Below the pieces are notes generated by a model. The model was not told the DNA's origin, did no database searches, and worked only from the letters and a program-made list of their open reading frames with translations. DNA of 64,000 bases from Strongylocentrotus droebachiensis (taxonomy: Eukaryota > Echinodermata > Echinoidea > Camarodonta > Strongylocentrotidae), in contig JAVYIG010005378.1 of NCBI GenBank assembly GCA_035222895.1, positions 1-64,000 on the forward strand, written 5' to 3'. Below, piece by piece: positions 38,024 through 51,200 of this stretch. The stretch's first letter is position 1. Each line of letters begins with the position of its first letter. Both the position numbers and the translations under genes were made by a program.

Positions 38024-39258
38024 TAATGTCTCGATCACCTTGCTGGTGAGTGCTCATATTTAATGTGATAAGTACCCCTTTTGAAAAATCATAAATTTTC
38101 CTGGTTATTTTGTATAAGTATCTTTTTTCCCTGATCTATTCCCATTTTAGCTTGCCAAGTGCGACCATGCATTCCAGGCTTTTCTCGAATCGATCCGATA
38201 CTGAAGGACAGATTGAGATCAGCAAATCTAATTTCTTATAATGACCGTTTTTTTAGGGCCAACTCCCATAAGGCGGAAGAAGAGGACGTACTAACTCTGG
38301 CAGGCGCGTACGCAGGGGGGGGGGGGGGGGGGTTCACCCCCCTTTAACTTTTTAAAACAAATGTTGGGACACACACACACAAACAACCCCCCCCCCCGCT
38401 TATTCAGCGGCTAGCTGAGTCGTTGCGAAATGTTTGGGACCCCCCCCCCCCCCCCCCAAAAAAAAAAAAAAAAAAAAAAAAAAAACTTCGACAAGTGCCC
38501 CTATTCCTTCCTAATAAATGCTCTTTTCCCTTCTTATATGAGTCACCCACTCCCCTTGTCATAATCGACCCTTTTCATCTTTGATGTGCCTCTTTTCTTT
38601 TTGATTAGAGCCGCTTCCCTCTTTCCTAAAAGCCCCCTTTAAACTTCCGATAAATGCCCCTATTAAAATCTGATCGGTGCCCCTTTTCTTTCAACAAATG
38701 CTCCTTTTTCCTTTATTATTAGTGCCCCCTTTTCATTCTTATAAGTGCCTCTTTTCATGTATGGTCAGTACCCCTTTTCAGATGCTATAAGTGCCCCTTT
38801 TCACCTCTAATAATTACCCTTTTAACAATGATATGTGCCCCTTTTTCCTTTCTAATAAGGAACTTGTCCCTTTTTCGTAAATGCCCCTTTTCACTTCTTA
38901 TAAATGCCCCTATCAAAATTTGATGGTTGCCTCATTTTCGTCGACAAATGCCCATTTCCCATTCTCATAAAATCCCACTCCATCCCTGGTGCGTGCCTCC
39001 TTTTTTAGGTGTAAGAAGTGCCCCCTTTTTACCTCTGATAATTAGCCTTTCTATTTTGACACGTGCTCCTTTTACTTTTCTAATAAGTGTCTTAACCCTT
39101 CCAATAAGTGTCCACTTTTCCTCTCATCATTAAACGTGCCCCTGATTTCAAGCGACTAAGAGCAATTTCCCCCAAAGCTCGCTCGCTATGCTCGCTCGTA
39201 GTTATAGATGTTATAATTATGTAACTTGTCAAAGGTCTTTTCAGTCTTCTGTTATGAG

Positions 39259-39353
39259 ACTGAGTGATTTCAAGTTCGGTTTTGAAAGCTGGTGTTGGTG
39301 TCGTGAGAACACCAACACCAGCCACAACACCGTACTTCAAATCACTCAATGTG
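39259..39353. repeat. Imperfect inverted repeat (hairpin)
   Basis: GCTGGTGTTGGTGT (about 39288-39301) and ACACCAACACCAGC (about 39308-39322) are perfect arms. The pairing extends outward with TGAGTGATTTCAAG and CTTCAAATCACTCA. About 45 bp per arm. Confidence 0.8.
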
Positions 39354-40261
39354 CTAATAACCACATCAGGATTGGGGTTTTCCTCTTTATAAGATGTAAT
39401 TTTTCGCACTGCGACCTCACAAATCTTTTTTTTTTTAAATCCTCGCCTGCTTTGCTCCCTCGCAAATGAATTTTCAGTCCATCACATCCAACTGCAAAGT
39501 ATGATGCTTAAGCAATATCTAATATGATGTATAAAGAGAAACAGATATTGAAATCATCCCTGATAATATAATCACAATAATAGGGTTATATACCAATGTC
39601 TAACAAATTGTATATTTTCGCTTTGAGATTTCCCTTTGAAGGTGCCCTTTTTTGTTGGTGCCCCCTCCCCGCTCCGCCGCCTCTGCTATAATAATGCACC
39701 ACTCTTTTTAATGTACTTTAGCCTGCCTATAAGTGGGGTATACAGATCACCCTTGAGGATCATTATGCTATGCACAGGGTATTTAAGATTGAAAAAGGGT
39801 TATCCCGGATTGTTGAAAAAAAACTAGAACAGCCGCAACAAAGAGGGAGGCTCATAAACCTCTTCCAAGTTCCAGCATCAATGGGTAGTTAGGCTAGTGA
39901 TATAGTAGCTTGCAACGATTATATCTTTTTGCTTGTTAGTTTGTTTGTTTGAAAGGGAAGGGGTGAACAAGTTTGTATCCTCATCTGGATGTAGGCTACA
40001 TTAAAATGTGATAATTGTTGTATTTATTAACCTTTTCTAAAATCAATGAAGAAAACCAACTGAAGCAAAGCAATACCGCAAATCTCGCAAGCCATCTACG
40101 TTCAGATAAGAGAACAGGGGGATCCCCTCAGTACATTGTGCAATAACATTGTCAGTGCTAACTGCTATTTTTGTGTCTGTAAGCTGTCCAGATGGTACTT
40201 CTGTGTGTGTAGACGGTTGACGGACTTTTAAAATTGAATTCAGAAATCAACAATAATAGCA

Positions 40262-42058
40262 ATGGCCGTAGCTATACCATCCTCATTTGAGAGGGAAATG
40301 GAATGCAGTATTTGCCAAGATCTGTTTGAAGATCCACGATGTTTATCATGCTTCCATACATTTTGTTTTGAGTGTTTACAGAGACTAGCAGAAGGTGACA
40401 GGTCGGTGTTATGTCCTCTCTGCAGGAAGAAGACACTCCTGCCTAACGATGGGGCTATGGGTCTCACCAAGAACAACCTAGCTCAAATAATGGTGGAGTT
40501 GGTTAAAAGAAATGGATCTGAGGACAAACAAACTCTTACATGCCAATCAGAGCATGACATACGCCAGAGAGCCGAGTTCATTTGTCAATCGTGCAAAATT
40601 ATAATTTGTGGGTCGTGTGGTATGATGCACCACCGTGATCCTACACAGCACCAAACATTCCCAATTGATGAGAAGCTCAAACAGATGGAAGAGGATCTTC
40701 GAGATTTACTCGAGTGGGGGAAGAATGAAGGAAGAGAGCAAGTCGAACGTAAAGAATTATTGGAATTGAAACAACAGGAAGTGACCACTAGATTCATGGC
40801 AGTCGAAGCAGCTATCGATCGTACCTTTGCAGAAGAGCGTAAGCTTCTAGAAGACAGAGAGACACATCTTAAACAACATTTGTGGGATATGAAGAGCTCC
40901 ATCAAAACAGCGCTACAGAAGCGATGCAACGCTGAAGAGGAAGCAACGCCCATATTATCAGATCTGAACTGCCTCACTGAAGACATCCTTGAAGGTGGTG
41001 CTGGCGCTGTAATGGAAATGCACCAAGAAATCATTGATGGATATCAGTCACAGAAACAAAGAGTAGCGCTAAACGATGCACTTGGTTCACTGCAACGCCT
41101 ATTGGAGTTCATTTCAGACATTCGTTTCGAGCAGGAATCAAAAAAAGAAATCCCTATGGTTGGGAGAATCATGTCAAATACTGGACATTGGATGGTGGAG
41201 CAGGTCAGATTTGCAGTTCATGTCAATTGCAATCCTTCAAGCATCATTGAGTTATCAAATGGATTGATGGCTGTGGGATTTAGCATGAAGAGTGATATTG
41301 AATTATTTGATAAGTCTTGTCAGCGCTACAGACCAGTCGGTCCAATGGCTGTCAAAGATATGGCCCCGCTTTCCAATAATTGCTTCCTAGTCCTAGATCA
41401 AGATGGTGATGTCAGTCGTGTCTCTGCATCCACGAATAAATCTGATTGTCTTCTCAAACAAGGTAAGGACTTGCTGGATAAGGACAAACCATGTTTAATT
41501 GCAGCTGACTCGAGCAATAAGTTTGCTTTGTTATATGAAGATCGAGTTGAGAGCTATTCTATAAATGAAGGAGTACCTGAACATTCCATCAAACTTTCAC
41601 CTGACGTAGGTGACAAGCCACATCGAATGCAGTTTCATGGGCATAGTAGTGGTTCAAGTGATCGCTGCATTGAGATCTTAATGGGTAATGGAGAAGCAGT
41701 GAGAAGCTTCCGTTGTAAGTTGTCAGAGAGTCCACAGGTAATTGCCTCCGACATTCGCCTCCAGGATAAAGTTCATATTCATGGTAGAAATATCGGTCAT
41801 ACCGTCGACAAAGAAGGCAATCTATTCAGAGCCTATACTCAAGATGATGAATTCATCACGATTAGGAAGTACATAGGAGGTGACATGTCCAAAGAAGAGA
41901 TTGTGATATGTGATCTGCAAGTGATGATGGATGAATGTGGTAGCATCCTATTGGCTTCCCCTAGCCCTTCATGTCTTGTCATGTGCACATCTAAGAAGCT
42001 CTCGGTTTTCAAGAAAGCTACGGTTGATGATTTTCTACTGGAGATGGGTTTGGCATAA
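40262..42058 (+). CDS. Intronless TRIM-family (RING, B-box, coiled-coil) protein, probable E3 ubiquitin ligase
   Basis: A single open frame of 598 codons starts at an ATG with G at -3 and +4. Residues 15-54 are a C3HC4 RING finger (C15, C18, C30, H32, C35, C38, C51, C54), which would recruit an E2 enzyme. Residues 94-130 are a B-box 2 (C94, H98, C108, C111, C116, C119, H123/124, H130). Residues about 145-275 are charged and heptad-like, the expected dimerising coiled coil. The last roughly 290 residues contain repeated hydrophobic strands such as SSIIELSNGLMAVGF and NNCFLVLDQDGDVSRVS. They look like a beta-propeller (TRIM56/NHL-like) rather than B30.2/SPRY, but I see no clear NHL repeats. Intact single-exon TRIM genes are abundant in echinoderms and molluscs, where innate-immune roles are suspected. 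There is no decay, so it is probably functional. Substrate unknown. Confidence 0.93.
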   Translation: MAVAIPSSFEREMECSICQDLFEDPRCLSCFHTFCFECLQRLAEGDRSVLCPLCRKKTLLPNDGAMGLTKNNLAQIMVELVKRNGSEDKQTLTCQSEHDIRQRAEFICQSCKIIICGSCGMMHHRDPTQHQTFPIDEKLKQMEEDLRDLLEWGKNEGREQVERKELLELKQQEVTTRFMAVEAAIDRTFAEERKLLEDRETHLKQHLWDMKSSIKTALQKRCNAEEEATPILSDLNCLTEDILEGGAGAVMEMHQEIIDGYQSQKQRVALNDALGSLQRLLEFISDIRFEQESKKEIPMVGRIMSNTGHWMVEQVRFAVHVNCNPSSIIELSNGLMAVGFSMKSDIELFDKSCQRYRPVGPMAVKDMAPLSNNCFLVLDQDGDVSRVSASTNKSDCLLKQGKDLLDKDKPCLIAADSSNKFALLYEDRVESYSINEGVPEHSIKLSPDVGDKPHRMQFHGHSSGSSDRCIEILMGNGEAVRSFRCKLSESPQVIASDIRLQDKVHIHGRNIGHTVDKEGNLFRAYTQDDEFITIRKYIGGDMSKEEIVICDLQVMMDECGSILLASPSPSCLVMCTSKKLSVFKKATVDDFLLEMGLA

Positions 42059-45000
42059 TTACCACCTGTTTCCACGAGACGTCCAATATACACTTTGAAA
42101 ATGTTGTCTGCATAGTTAATTTAGTTTAGTTGAGTAGTTTATGACATGTTTACAACAGCAACATAAAGACTTAGCGTGTATCGACATTATCTCTTTCATA
42201 TACTGCATGTTGAGACACTATACTTTATGGCAAACATTATTATATTGCAAATGAGAGCAATATTTGTTTACTCTAAAGTATCTTGTAAGTTTAAAGGTAT
42301 TATAGCCATTAAAATGCTGTTTCTTTGGGACGTTTTTTCTCGAAAGAAATGAAGGACTGCGGCACAAGAGACAAACAATGTCCGTCTCATGCTTCGTGGT
42401 CCTTCTGACTACTTTTATTCAGAGATTGGTTGGTCTATTGGGTTTTCGGTCTCCTGTGATAGGCCTGTCCCAAGAAGTCAATTGTATAAATATATCGTTG
42501 CTTTATTGCATACATATTATGTATTTTCAAATCGTCTGTTTGGAGTCAGAAGGACATCAACTCATAAACTTTAAGACAGATTGAATGCCCTTCTGGCTCC
42601 GAACAAATGAAATTCAATGTACAACCCCTCTCCCCGTTTGAAAAAAAGCTTTTCATTGCCTTTGTTTAGTCGTGCTTAAAGGGCTCTATAGTTTGTCATT
42701 TTCTATTTTTATCGTAATAACATTACTCTTTATGGAACGAAAACCTATAAATCTGGTATGAATTGTATTGATTTATATCAGTGTAGATATATTTATATAA
42801 TTATATATGACAATTATTATCCTATAAGTGTACTTCATTCGGGTATTTTCAGCTATAGCAGTAGACATACCACACCAGTACACTGGGACCATTTGATATA
42901 ATACATGTATTTGAAACACAATTACTAGCATCCTTTTAATTTAAACCATTCAAATAATGTGTGTACAAAAAAAGGTTTTTATAAGAAAGTGAGGAATCAA
43001 GAGACATCCGAGGCAGTAAAGCGGTTATGAACTACTATTACAGGTTCTGTTTTCTTTGTTCCTAAAACACTTTTTCGCATTGAGACTTTTTTGTATTCTT
43101 TTGAAAAGTATTGCTAAATAAGAATCTGATATTAGCAACTAAGGTTTACTTCATCACAGTTTCATGATTGCTTCCTCTAACATGAGTAACATCTGTACTA
43201 CGTATACTGATGTGTAGCTTTACATGAGACCCTGCGCTTAACACCGATCAAACGTGAAAGCGGATTGTCTTAATCGAAACTTTTAATGTAATGTGTCGTG
43301 TTGTGAGTATTATAGAGTTCAAGTAATTATAAATATTTAATTTTAGTGAATCTATATATATATATATCTTTCCAACATAAACACCTTTCATTTTTCAAGC
43401 CTGATATGTCCTTGCCGCGTGTGTTTCACAAAGCAACCATCATTCTTAAGGAAGTTCTTTGATACATCAGATGATCATTGTTTTATTGAGAAATTTGCAA
43501 TTTTTTAATCGTGTTATGTTTTTTAATCGTGTTTTAAAGTGTGTTTATAAATACGATATAACTTGTGACAAGTCATGATATTATGCACTACCTAGAAAGT
43601 AGAATTAGAGCTCAGAAGATGCATATGCTTTGTTAAAAATGTGGGTCCCCCCCCCCCCACCCAATGCATAAGAATGAGAATGTAATAGTTTCAATTAACA
43701 GATGAGGCCATTTGACCTTTACCTTCAACTTCATAATCTGTAAACATGGTGAATTAAATTGTTGTGCTTTCGTAAGAAAACAAATTTAACGTAACTTGTA
43801 TTATTTTATTAACATACAAATTTTCCCTTCCCATTAATTGATATTTTGTGTGAATATTCTGATGAATCATATGTGGAAAAAGTCGGGAGATTGCGTAAGA
43901 GAGAGAGAGAGGGGGGATGAGATAGAACCTCTTAATGGTGATAAATGTTGATTTAATGAAAAAAATATATATATATCCTGTGAGATAGGTTGCGTGTGTG
44001 TTGTGTGTGAGGGAGACAGAGCGAGAAGGGGGGGGGGAGTAGGATATAGAAAGAGTGTTGCCAATAAGTATTATAAACAGTTGGAGTAATGGGGGTGGGC
44101 AATACCACCATTATAACCCTTGTTCCATGTCAATTGCCCCTGTCCCCTCTAGCTGAGTGGGTTTGAAAGGGGGAAGGGCCTTCCAAATTACACTTGTTTG
44201 GGTTCTAAAAAGAAAAACAAATTATATACGGGGGTGGGGGTCAACTTAGATAAAAAGTTAGCTGAACATCCCCTCCAACAAAAATAGGCCTATATTAATA
44301 GTAGTAATAGTAGTACATTGTAGGAATGAGGATTTTCACTAATTAAAAATTAAATCTATCCCATTTTTTATCAACGAGGAAAAAACGCCTTCTTCATTGC
44401 CTACAAAAGATATAAACGTGTTTCTGCCCCTATATTTCATTACTTTCATTTTGCGTGTGTTGTTTTTAAGCCACCGTGGACTGATTAAACGAATAAATCA
44501 GACGATAAATACCTTTGAAGAGTGCTTCCTGTAAATGTGCCCTTTGTGATTCTTGAGTTCTCATTATAGTTGAAGACATTAAGATACATAAATAAATTAA
44601 GTGGAGATGGCCTCCCTCAACACGTGAAGAGTACATACGAATGTAGGAAGCATCGAACAGAAAATTAATAATTAATGAATCTTCGGGCGCGTTCAAATCG
44701 TGTTCAAATAATAATAATGTCTAAGCAAACATGGCGTAGCTTGATTGGACCTGACACACACATACACGCACACACACGCACACAAACTAGAATTATATTT
44801 TTATAAAGTGGATATCAATGATTTTGTTGTCTGTGTTTTGATCTAAAAAATGGTATGCCAAGTGTGAAAAAGTGTAAGTTGTAACATAGGCAATGGTACG
44901 TTTACCGGTAAAGAAAAATCAAACCTTAATAGGATTAAAATTGTTGCTGAAAGAAAGCAGAGAAAGTAGAAAGTAGAGCGGATTGGTGAAATCTTGAACG

Positions 45001-47829
45001 AATTCGGTCACAAAATAAGAACTTGTCATCATCATTCGTAAGGGAATTTCAAATCGGCCGAATTGGTAATGGCTCTGGGATGTAGTGGCGGTCACTTCCA
45101 TTTGTTCAAACACACAAAATTACTAAAATAACATTTTTGCCCTATAAAATTATAAGTCAGGAGAGACTCTACCGTTGAGAGGAGCTATAATAATGTAATA
45201 TGCTATCCACGATTATATTTTGAGTGGTGTCTCAGGGAAGAAGGCGATTAGGAGGAAAACATACATTCATGATAATAATATTTTCATATGCGACAGCAGT
45301 AGTCGTAGCAGTAGTAGTAGTCGTGGACTCATGGTATAGTAATTATTTTTCCGGTCCAGTAAAAAGACAAAAATACATAGGCCTTTACTATATGAATATA
45401 TACATACACGAAGAAAGCGACTGGATTTCCAAAAATGGATAGTTGTCCGTGGCTTCGTCACAACTCCAAATTGCCAATTTGAGATTCGCAAAGATTTAGG
45501 GTTCCTTATTTCACATATTCATAACTTTCTTATTATTGGTCCGATTGATTTCAAATTTTTGTCATTCTGTTTCTATTAGTGTTCTGCTTTCATACACATG
45601 AACTTATAGCCAAGTTGATTTACCCTGTCATCATTATGTATGACTAAGTAGTAAGTCGTTTCAGCAATCATCTGGTCACCGGTGTTCTTTCAATACCTCG
45701 TTGGAGTGTTACAACTTACAAGTCATTTGAAAGTGGTATATCTCCGATTATAATGAATCACATACAAGATGGTATTTTCCTATAACTAATAATACATTTT
45801 GTACGTGACTAGCTAAGCGCATGTGTGCTTTACCTTCACCTTCCAACCAACAGTGGGTGGAATTTGGCCATATGAAAGGTATATTAATGAACAGTTTTAG
45901 TAAACCCTCGAAAACTCGTTGTCATGTTTCTTTTATTTGAGATGATAAACAGAAAGATACTGGCAATATTATGATGTGATGTGAAGTTGTTCCTTTAAGT
46001 GAAACATTAAAGCAATGAGATGTATAAAATAGTTTATATACCATCCGAGCACTTAAATTTTAACAACGGCACCTTTACTATACACACGTTAAAACACCTA
46101 CGAGCATTGTGTGTTTATATGGTACAGACTACACATGTAAGTTGTCTCTATTAAAAGTGAAGCACTAAGATATGGTCCCGAAACCATCACATTCGAAGGG
46201 TCCTAAAGAGCGTTTATAGGGAGGGTAGCCGTTATCCAGCGTTACTTGTAGATGTTTACACTACAATTCACCAGAAATCTTGGATTAAATACATGATTTT
46301 TTCGATGTATATTTTTAACACAACGAGAAAGGCATGACATGTTTCATTCCAATATCATTTTTGCTACCAAAACTTTACGTGAGCTTTAAGGGGGCATAAT
46401 GCCCCCCCCCCCCCATCCGTACTAAGACCTCACATAGCCCGGCCTTTTTAGGGTTAAGTTAAGACGATCTCTGATGCCTCTAGTAATCAAAGAGTGAATA
46501 GGTTTATGTTCAGGTGTAATACATGTAATATTGTATGTGCGTGTGTGCGTGCGTTTGCGTGTGTTGTGTGGGTGTGTGTACTATGCTGGATATGCACTTG
46601 GAATCAGTATTATAGTTTCATCGCAAAATATGATTTGAATCAGTAACATCTTTGTTTGTGTGTTATAGGATAATTATCCATAAAGGTACAAAACTTTAAA
46701 TACACGAGAAGAAATTTCAAAAAAATTAACAGATATATTTCTAGAGATAAAATATATTTAATATTCATCTTCTTCAGTCAAATTAGTATAACATTTGCTT
46801 GATAATTGATCTGCATCGTTACATCTCATATTTGTTTGCATTCATATCAGATTTCAAGCTGAGGTAGTGCAATTATGTTTATCTTATCTATACGAAAGAT
46901 AATCACGATAATTGCTAATATACATAATGGGCCTTGAAGGGTTGAAGAATAAACCAGTTTACCAAAGATATTATATACAGCAATACAAGAATTGGTATTC
47001 CCGATTAGGTAATGAAAACGAGTTAAATTTGAACATGTTTTGGTATGTCATTCGATTTACAAGTACCTGGAGAGAAAGGCCAAATTTCGTGGTAATAAGA
47101 CAAAATATTATTGCACGTATTTGAATTTAGGTAACATATTACAGCTTAGTGTTTAAAATCTAAAGACAAAAAAAAAAATCGGAAATGAATACAAAGGATA
47201 ACATTGCAGTGCTTTAACATTGTTATTGTAGTATGTTATTACTTTCATGTAAGTCTCTAGTAGACCTATGATAGTCTAATTGTAATACCCTAAACATAAT
47301 CTATTTACAGAGTAACATGCAATTGGAGGATTACGCAATATTGATACAACTATGCGGATCCACATGAAGCATAATCTGGAAATTTGCATTTAAATCATGT
47401 CATACACGTTAGCATCATGATGGGCTTTGAGAGGCTAAATAATAATAATATGCCTCATTTATAGTTTTAATTAATACTGTTCTCCTTGAGGGCCCTGCAC
47501 TCATATTATTACCCTAGCTTTATAACAATAGCTGATAATTATTATGCAATATTAATCAAGAAAATCTCAACTAACTCACGTTTATTAAATAACACGGATT
47601 TGATAGCTGCCGAGCGGTATGATCAGACGTCATAAAGCTACCCATAATAAAACTAAGACTTCATATTTTGACATAATATCTGTTTATAGTCTAAGAGACC
47701 GACTGTCCGAGAGACGGAAATGCAATTCACAGCAGAAATGAATTTCAAAGTGAGGTGAATACTTTCATATCAACAACTGCCCTTATTTATGCAGGAATAT
47801 TAACTAGGTTATTAGAGAAACGCAGCAAT
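42059..47829. other. Long intergenic spacer, no gene seen
   Basis: Between the TRIM stop and the end of the second transporter gene. AT-rich, with simple repeats (C runs at 43649 and 46403, (CA)n at about 44755-44785, (GT)n at about 46537-46580). No supported gene. Confidence 0.6.
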
Positions 47830-48065
47830 CGGTATGGTTTATTGCCATTTGGTCCAATACCCTGATTGTCTAAATTCATTTGGTCTACCACAATACAAGT
47901 GGTCCCCCCTCAAAAAAAAAAAAAAAAAACTGGACATAATGGGTTTAGACCAAATGGTTCTTGGACGAAATTGTTATAGACTAATTGGTCATTGGATAAA
48001 GGGATTTTTGGACAAACTAGTTTTGGGAGGAAATGTTGATTGACCAAATGATCTGAGCCATTTTG
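47830..48065 (+). repeat. Degenerate repeats of a TTGGTC/GACCAAATGG motif
   Basis: Many spaced copies of CATTTGGTC or its complement GACCAAATG, e.g. near 47848, 47878, 47951 and 48043, around an A run at 47911-47929. It lies 200-430 bp beyond the stop of the second transporter gene and may be in its 3' UTR. Confidence 0.6.
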
Positions 48066-48258
48066 CAATGGGAACAAATGGATATTTACAATATGTATAT
48101 AGATCGTCAAAGTAAATAGTTGCAGGACGTGTTTTCCAATGTACGCATGTCCGTAGATATTTCTCAGTGCTTAATTCAAGATGTGTTCTTGAATCAGGGT
48201 GGTAGCAGGTAGCAGATAAAAGCGTCACAAGACACTTCATTCTAAGTAACTTGATTCT

Positions 48259-51200
48259 TTAGTCATCTTCATTTGGCGTTATGCTCTTATCTTCTACCTC
48301 CTTGGTAGTTTGATCCTCCAATTCTGTGTTGTGTGTCGGGACAAGCTCGAAAAAGAGTTGACAGAACGTCGTGAAATAATCTGTAATGTGTAACAATAAT
48401 AAAAACAGGCCTGACAATATATTATATATAAATCGTAATAAACATGACGGGCCGTCTTGTATGTAGTGAAAATATAAATAAAAGATAATACAAACACAAG
48501 AAATAATGATCCTCCGTACAATAAGAAATCGTTTTACAAATGTTGGCCGTTAGGACTTTGTGAAGTAATGATTTTATATGACTTTGAAAATCGTTATGCG
48601 TCAAAATATGCTCATATCCTATTCCAATAAATGGCGTTAAGTTGCAAAGAGAGCGAACGGGAATAATTATTTATTTTTCTCGAACTCCGAGCAGAACTCA
48701 ATACTTTATTCTATATGTTTTGAATAAATCAAATAATATTAATAATTGTTAGAGTGAATTTAAACTTTAAAGGATCTTTATTTCATTTTTTTAATTACTA
48801 TTTCTTTAACGGCGTTACGGAAAAATTTCCAAATTGAATTTCGGTTCTAGATTTTTTTTGGGGGGTCATGCTTATCATACAATTACGAGAAATCATAGAT
48901 TAAAGTGCTTTTCAATGATCGATAACCCGTCTTTTGGATTGAAAAGCCATTCTATTCGAATCTAGATAATTTGTAAAATACCATGTACAACTTTCAGATT
49001 GATAGTTACGATTTGTATCACTCTCGCGATAAATGGACATTGATTGAACCTACCCATAAACTTTGGTTCATATCCGTAGTGAATGAAAGGTACCCAGAAT
49101 ATCAATCCACCGAACATAAAGATAGCAGCAAAGAGGTACTCAAGGGCGGGGTCGTTGATTAACGGTGCGATAACGAAATACACAGAGGCGACGAGGAGGA
49201 AAACTGCTACCAACCAATGCACCTGTAAATCATAAAAGTGTGTGCAAGTTAGAAGAAAAAAATCACTGATTTAATTATATTATATTACTTTCAAACGCCT
49301 AATTTAATTATTAACCACGGCCGTCGGAACATTTATAGGCAGGGCATTCTACTGACATAGCTTCCACAGCTGTAATGTTATTTTAACTGCGCAATCTTTC
49401 GATGAAGGCGTACATAAGAATTAAGGTTCATGTACCCCAGCATTATCACACACGTGTCATGCAGTTGGTGATGTGTTATGGGGCATGGCTGTCGACACAT
49501 CGGAATATCGTGAGCAGCAGATGGCAGTATTCTAGAATCTCAATTAATAAGAGTAATATCAGTGTATTCTGCAGGGAGAGGAAGATTATGAAATCACAAT
49601 ACTAGCAATATCTCGAGAAAATCTTCATGATGAGTGGTGGTATAGTGGTTCATTCACTTGCCTCTCAATTCAAGGGTCAAGGGGCCAAATTCCAGCACGT
49701 TACTAAAGTCCTTTGGAAAAGACATTAATCCATATTTGCCACTCTCCATCCATGTGTAAATGGGTAAACGTGGCGATCGGTGGAGTAATAATTATTGGAG
49801 GGCCCTCAGGAAGAACAGCATTGGTGTTCATGAGGGTTCCCTTGGTAAACAAGTTGTTGTTGTCGTTGTTATCATTATTATCATTACCATTCTTGTTACT
49901 TTAACTAAATAACCTCCAAAATGTAGTACTCCTCTAAAGGTTTTTCTCATGGTATATCGAAGATTGATGTGAGAGATTTCTTACCCTGTATGGTCTCTTC
50001 CAATCTGGATGTTTATATCGGAGGTAAAGGAAGGTGAATGCGGTGATACCATAGAAGAACCATGAAGCAAAGCTGAAATAATTCAGCAAACTATCCAAGC
50101 TTGTTGGTAGCACCAGAAGAATCAATGCAATCAAAGACTAAAATAGAAGACAAATCAATGTGTTAACATTAACGGCGATAAGTTGACTAGAGAAGAACAG
50201 TGACGGGAAATAATTGCCACCATCTATCGATCAGGGATCGTTCCCACAATGTCTCCTTTTCTCTTTCACGTAATTTTGAACAACATGTGCCGTCGGTTTT
50301 CGTACTAATGTACATGAATCATTTAAGATTTTAAGGTGATATATGACTCCCGCATTCAATGTAAATATGTACAAATTATGTCATATGTGCTCATTAAGTA
50401 GCTATGGTATACACCTAACGAAACCGTTATATTATCAAGAGAGTACTTATTACTAGCCATGGGTGTGTATATGATTTTTCATATGATTGTAATTGAAATT
50501 CATAAAACTGATAAACTATTTGAATAGCATTTGACATACCACAACGATCAATGATACTACTGGTGTAACTCTCTTGTGTTGCGCCATTGATAATACTTGT
50601 GGGAAATGACCTTCTTGTGCAACTGAGTAAGCCAACCTATTCAAATCAGATTAATTGAAAGAAAAGATTAAAAACAGAAACAGGTCATAAGATTAATTTC
50701 ATTTTGTATTCCAAAAAATTAAGAGTTTGTTGTGATGCAAAAAGCAAGAACAAACCAAAAATCAATTCAAAGTGTTCTATGACGGCTCAATAGGCAAGAA
50801 AACGCATAAATTGAAATACTTTTTTTTAATTGAATAATATAATGGTAGGATAGAAGCAATGTAGATAAAATGGCTTGCTTAAGGACATTAAGTGCCGTGC
50901 CATGAAATATTTGGATAGCTACGTAAAGTTAAGTTCCATGTTGTACTTTAATAGTTATGTCATTTATATGAGTTCCCAAATCAGATTTTCAGAAGCAAGT
51001 AATATAAAAAGGAGTAACATAATCGTTTGCATGATTCAACAACAAGAGATCAGTAAATGACTCTCCAGCCTTTAACTAAAGATGCATTTTTGGATATTAG
51101 TCACTGTTGATGAGGATTCTAGAAATTCATAGCATTTCAAATGATTGATTGAACAGGGATGATGAGACTGAAATAAAGTCATGTGCCGTCATATGTTCTG

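Larger units (their letters stand above)
36690..39150 (+). repeat. Degenerate short-unit repeat field (AAGTGCCCCTTTTC motif)
   Basis: Dozens of imperfect copies of TAATAAGTGCCCCTTTTC, spaced roughly 25-40 bp, run between RPRD1 and the TRIM gene. They are split by the MITEs 36896-37426 and 37605-38023 and by a G/C/A-homopolymer patch (38310-38485). That patch starts with CAGGCGCGTACGCAGGGG, like a hAT-type end. Confidence 0.8.

Noticed and set aside
40262..42058. TRIM as a dead retrocopy
   Set aside because: The frame is fully open with intact zinc ligands and no poly(A) tract or target duplication was seen; single-exon TRIMs are normal in such genomes.
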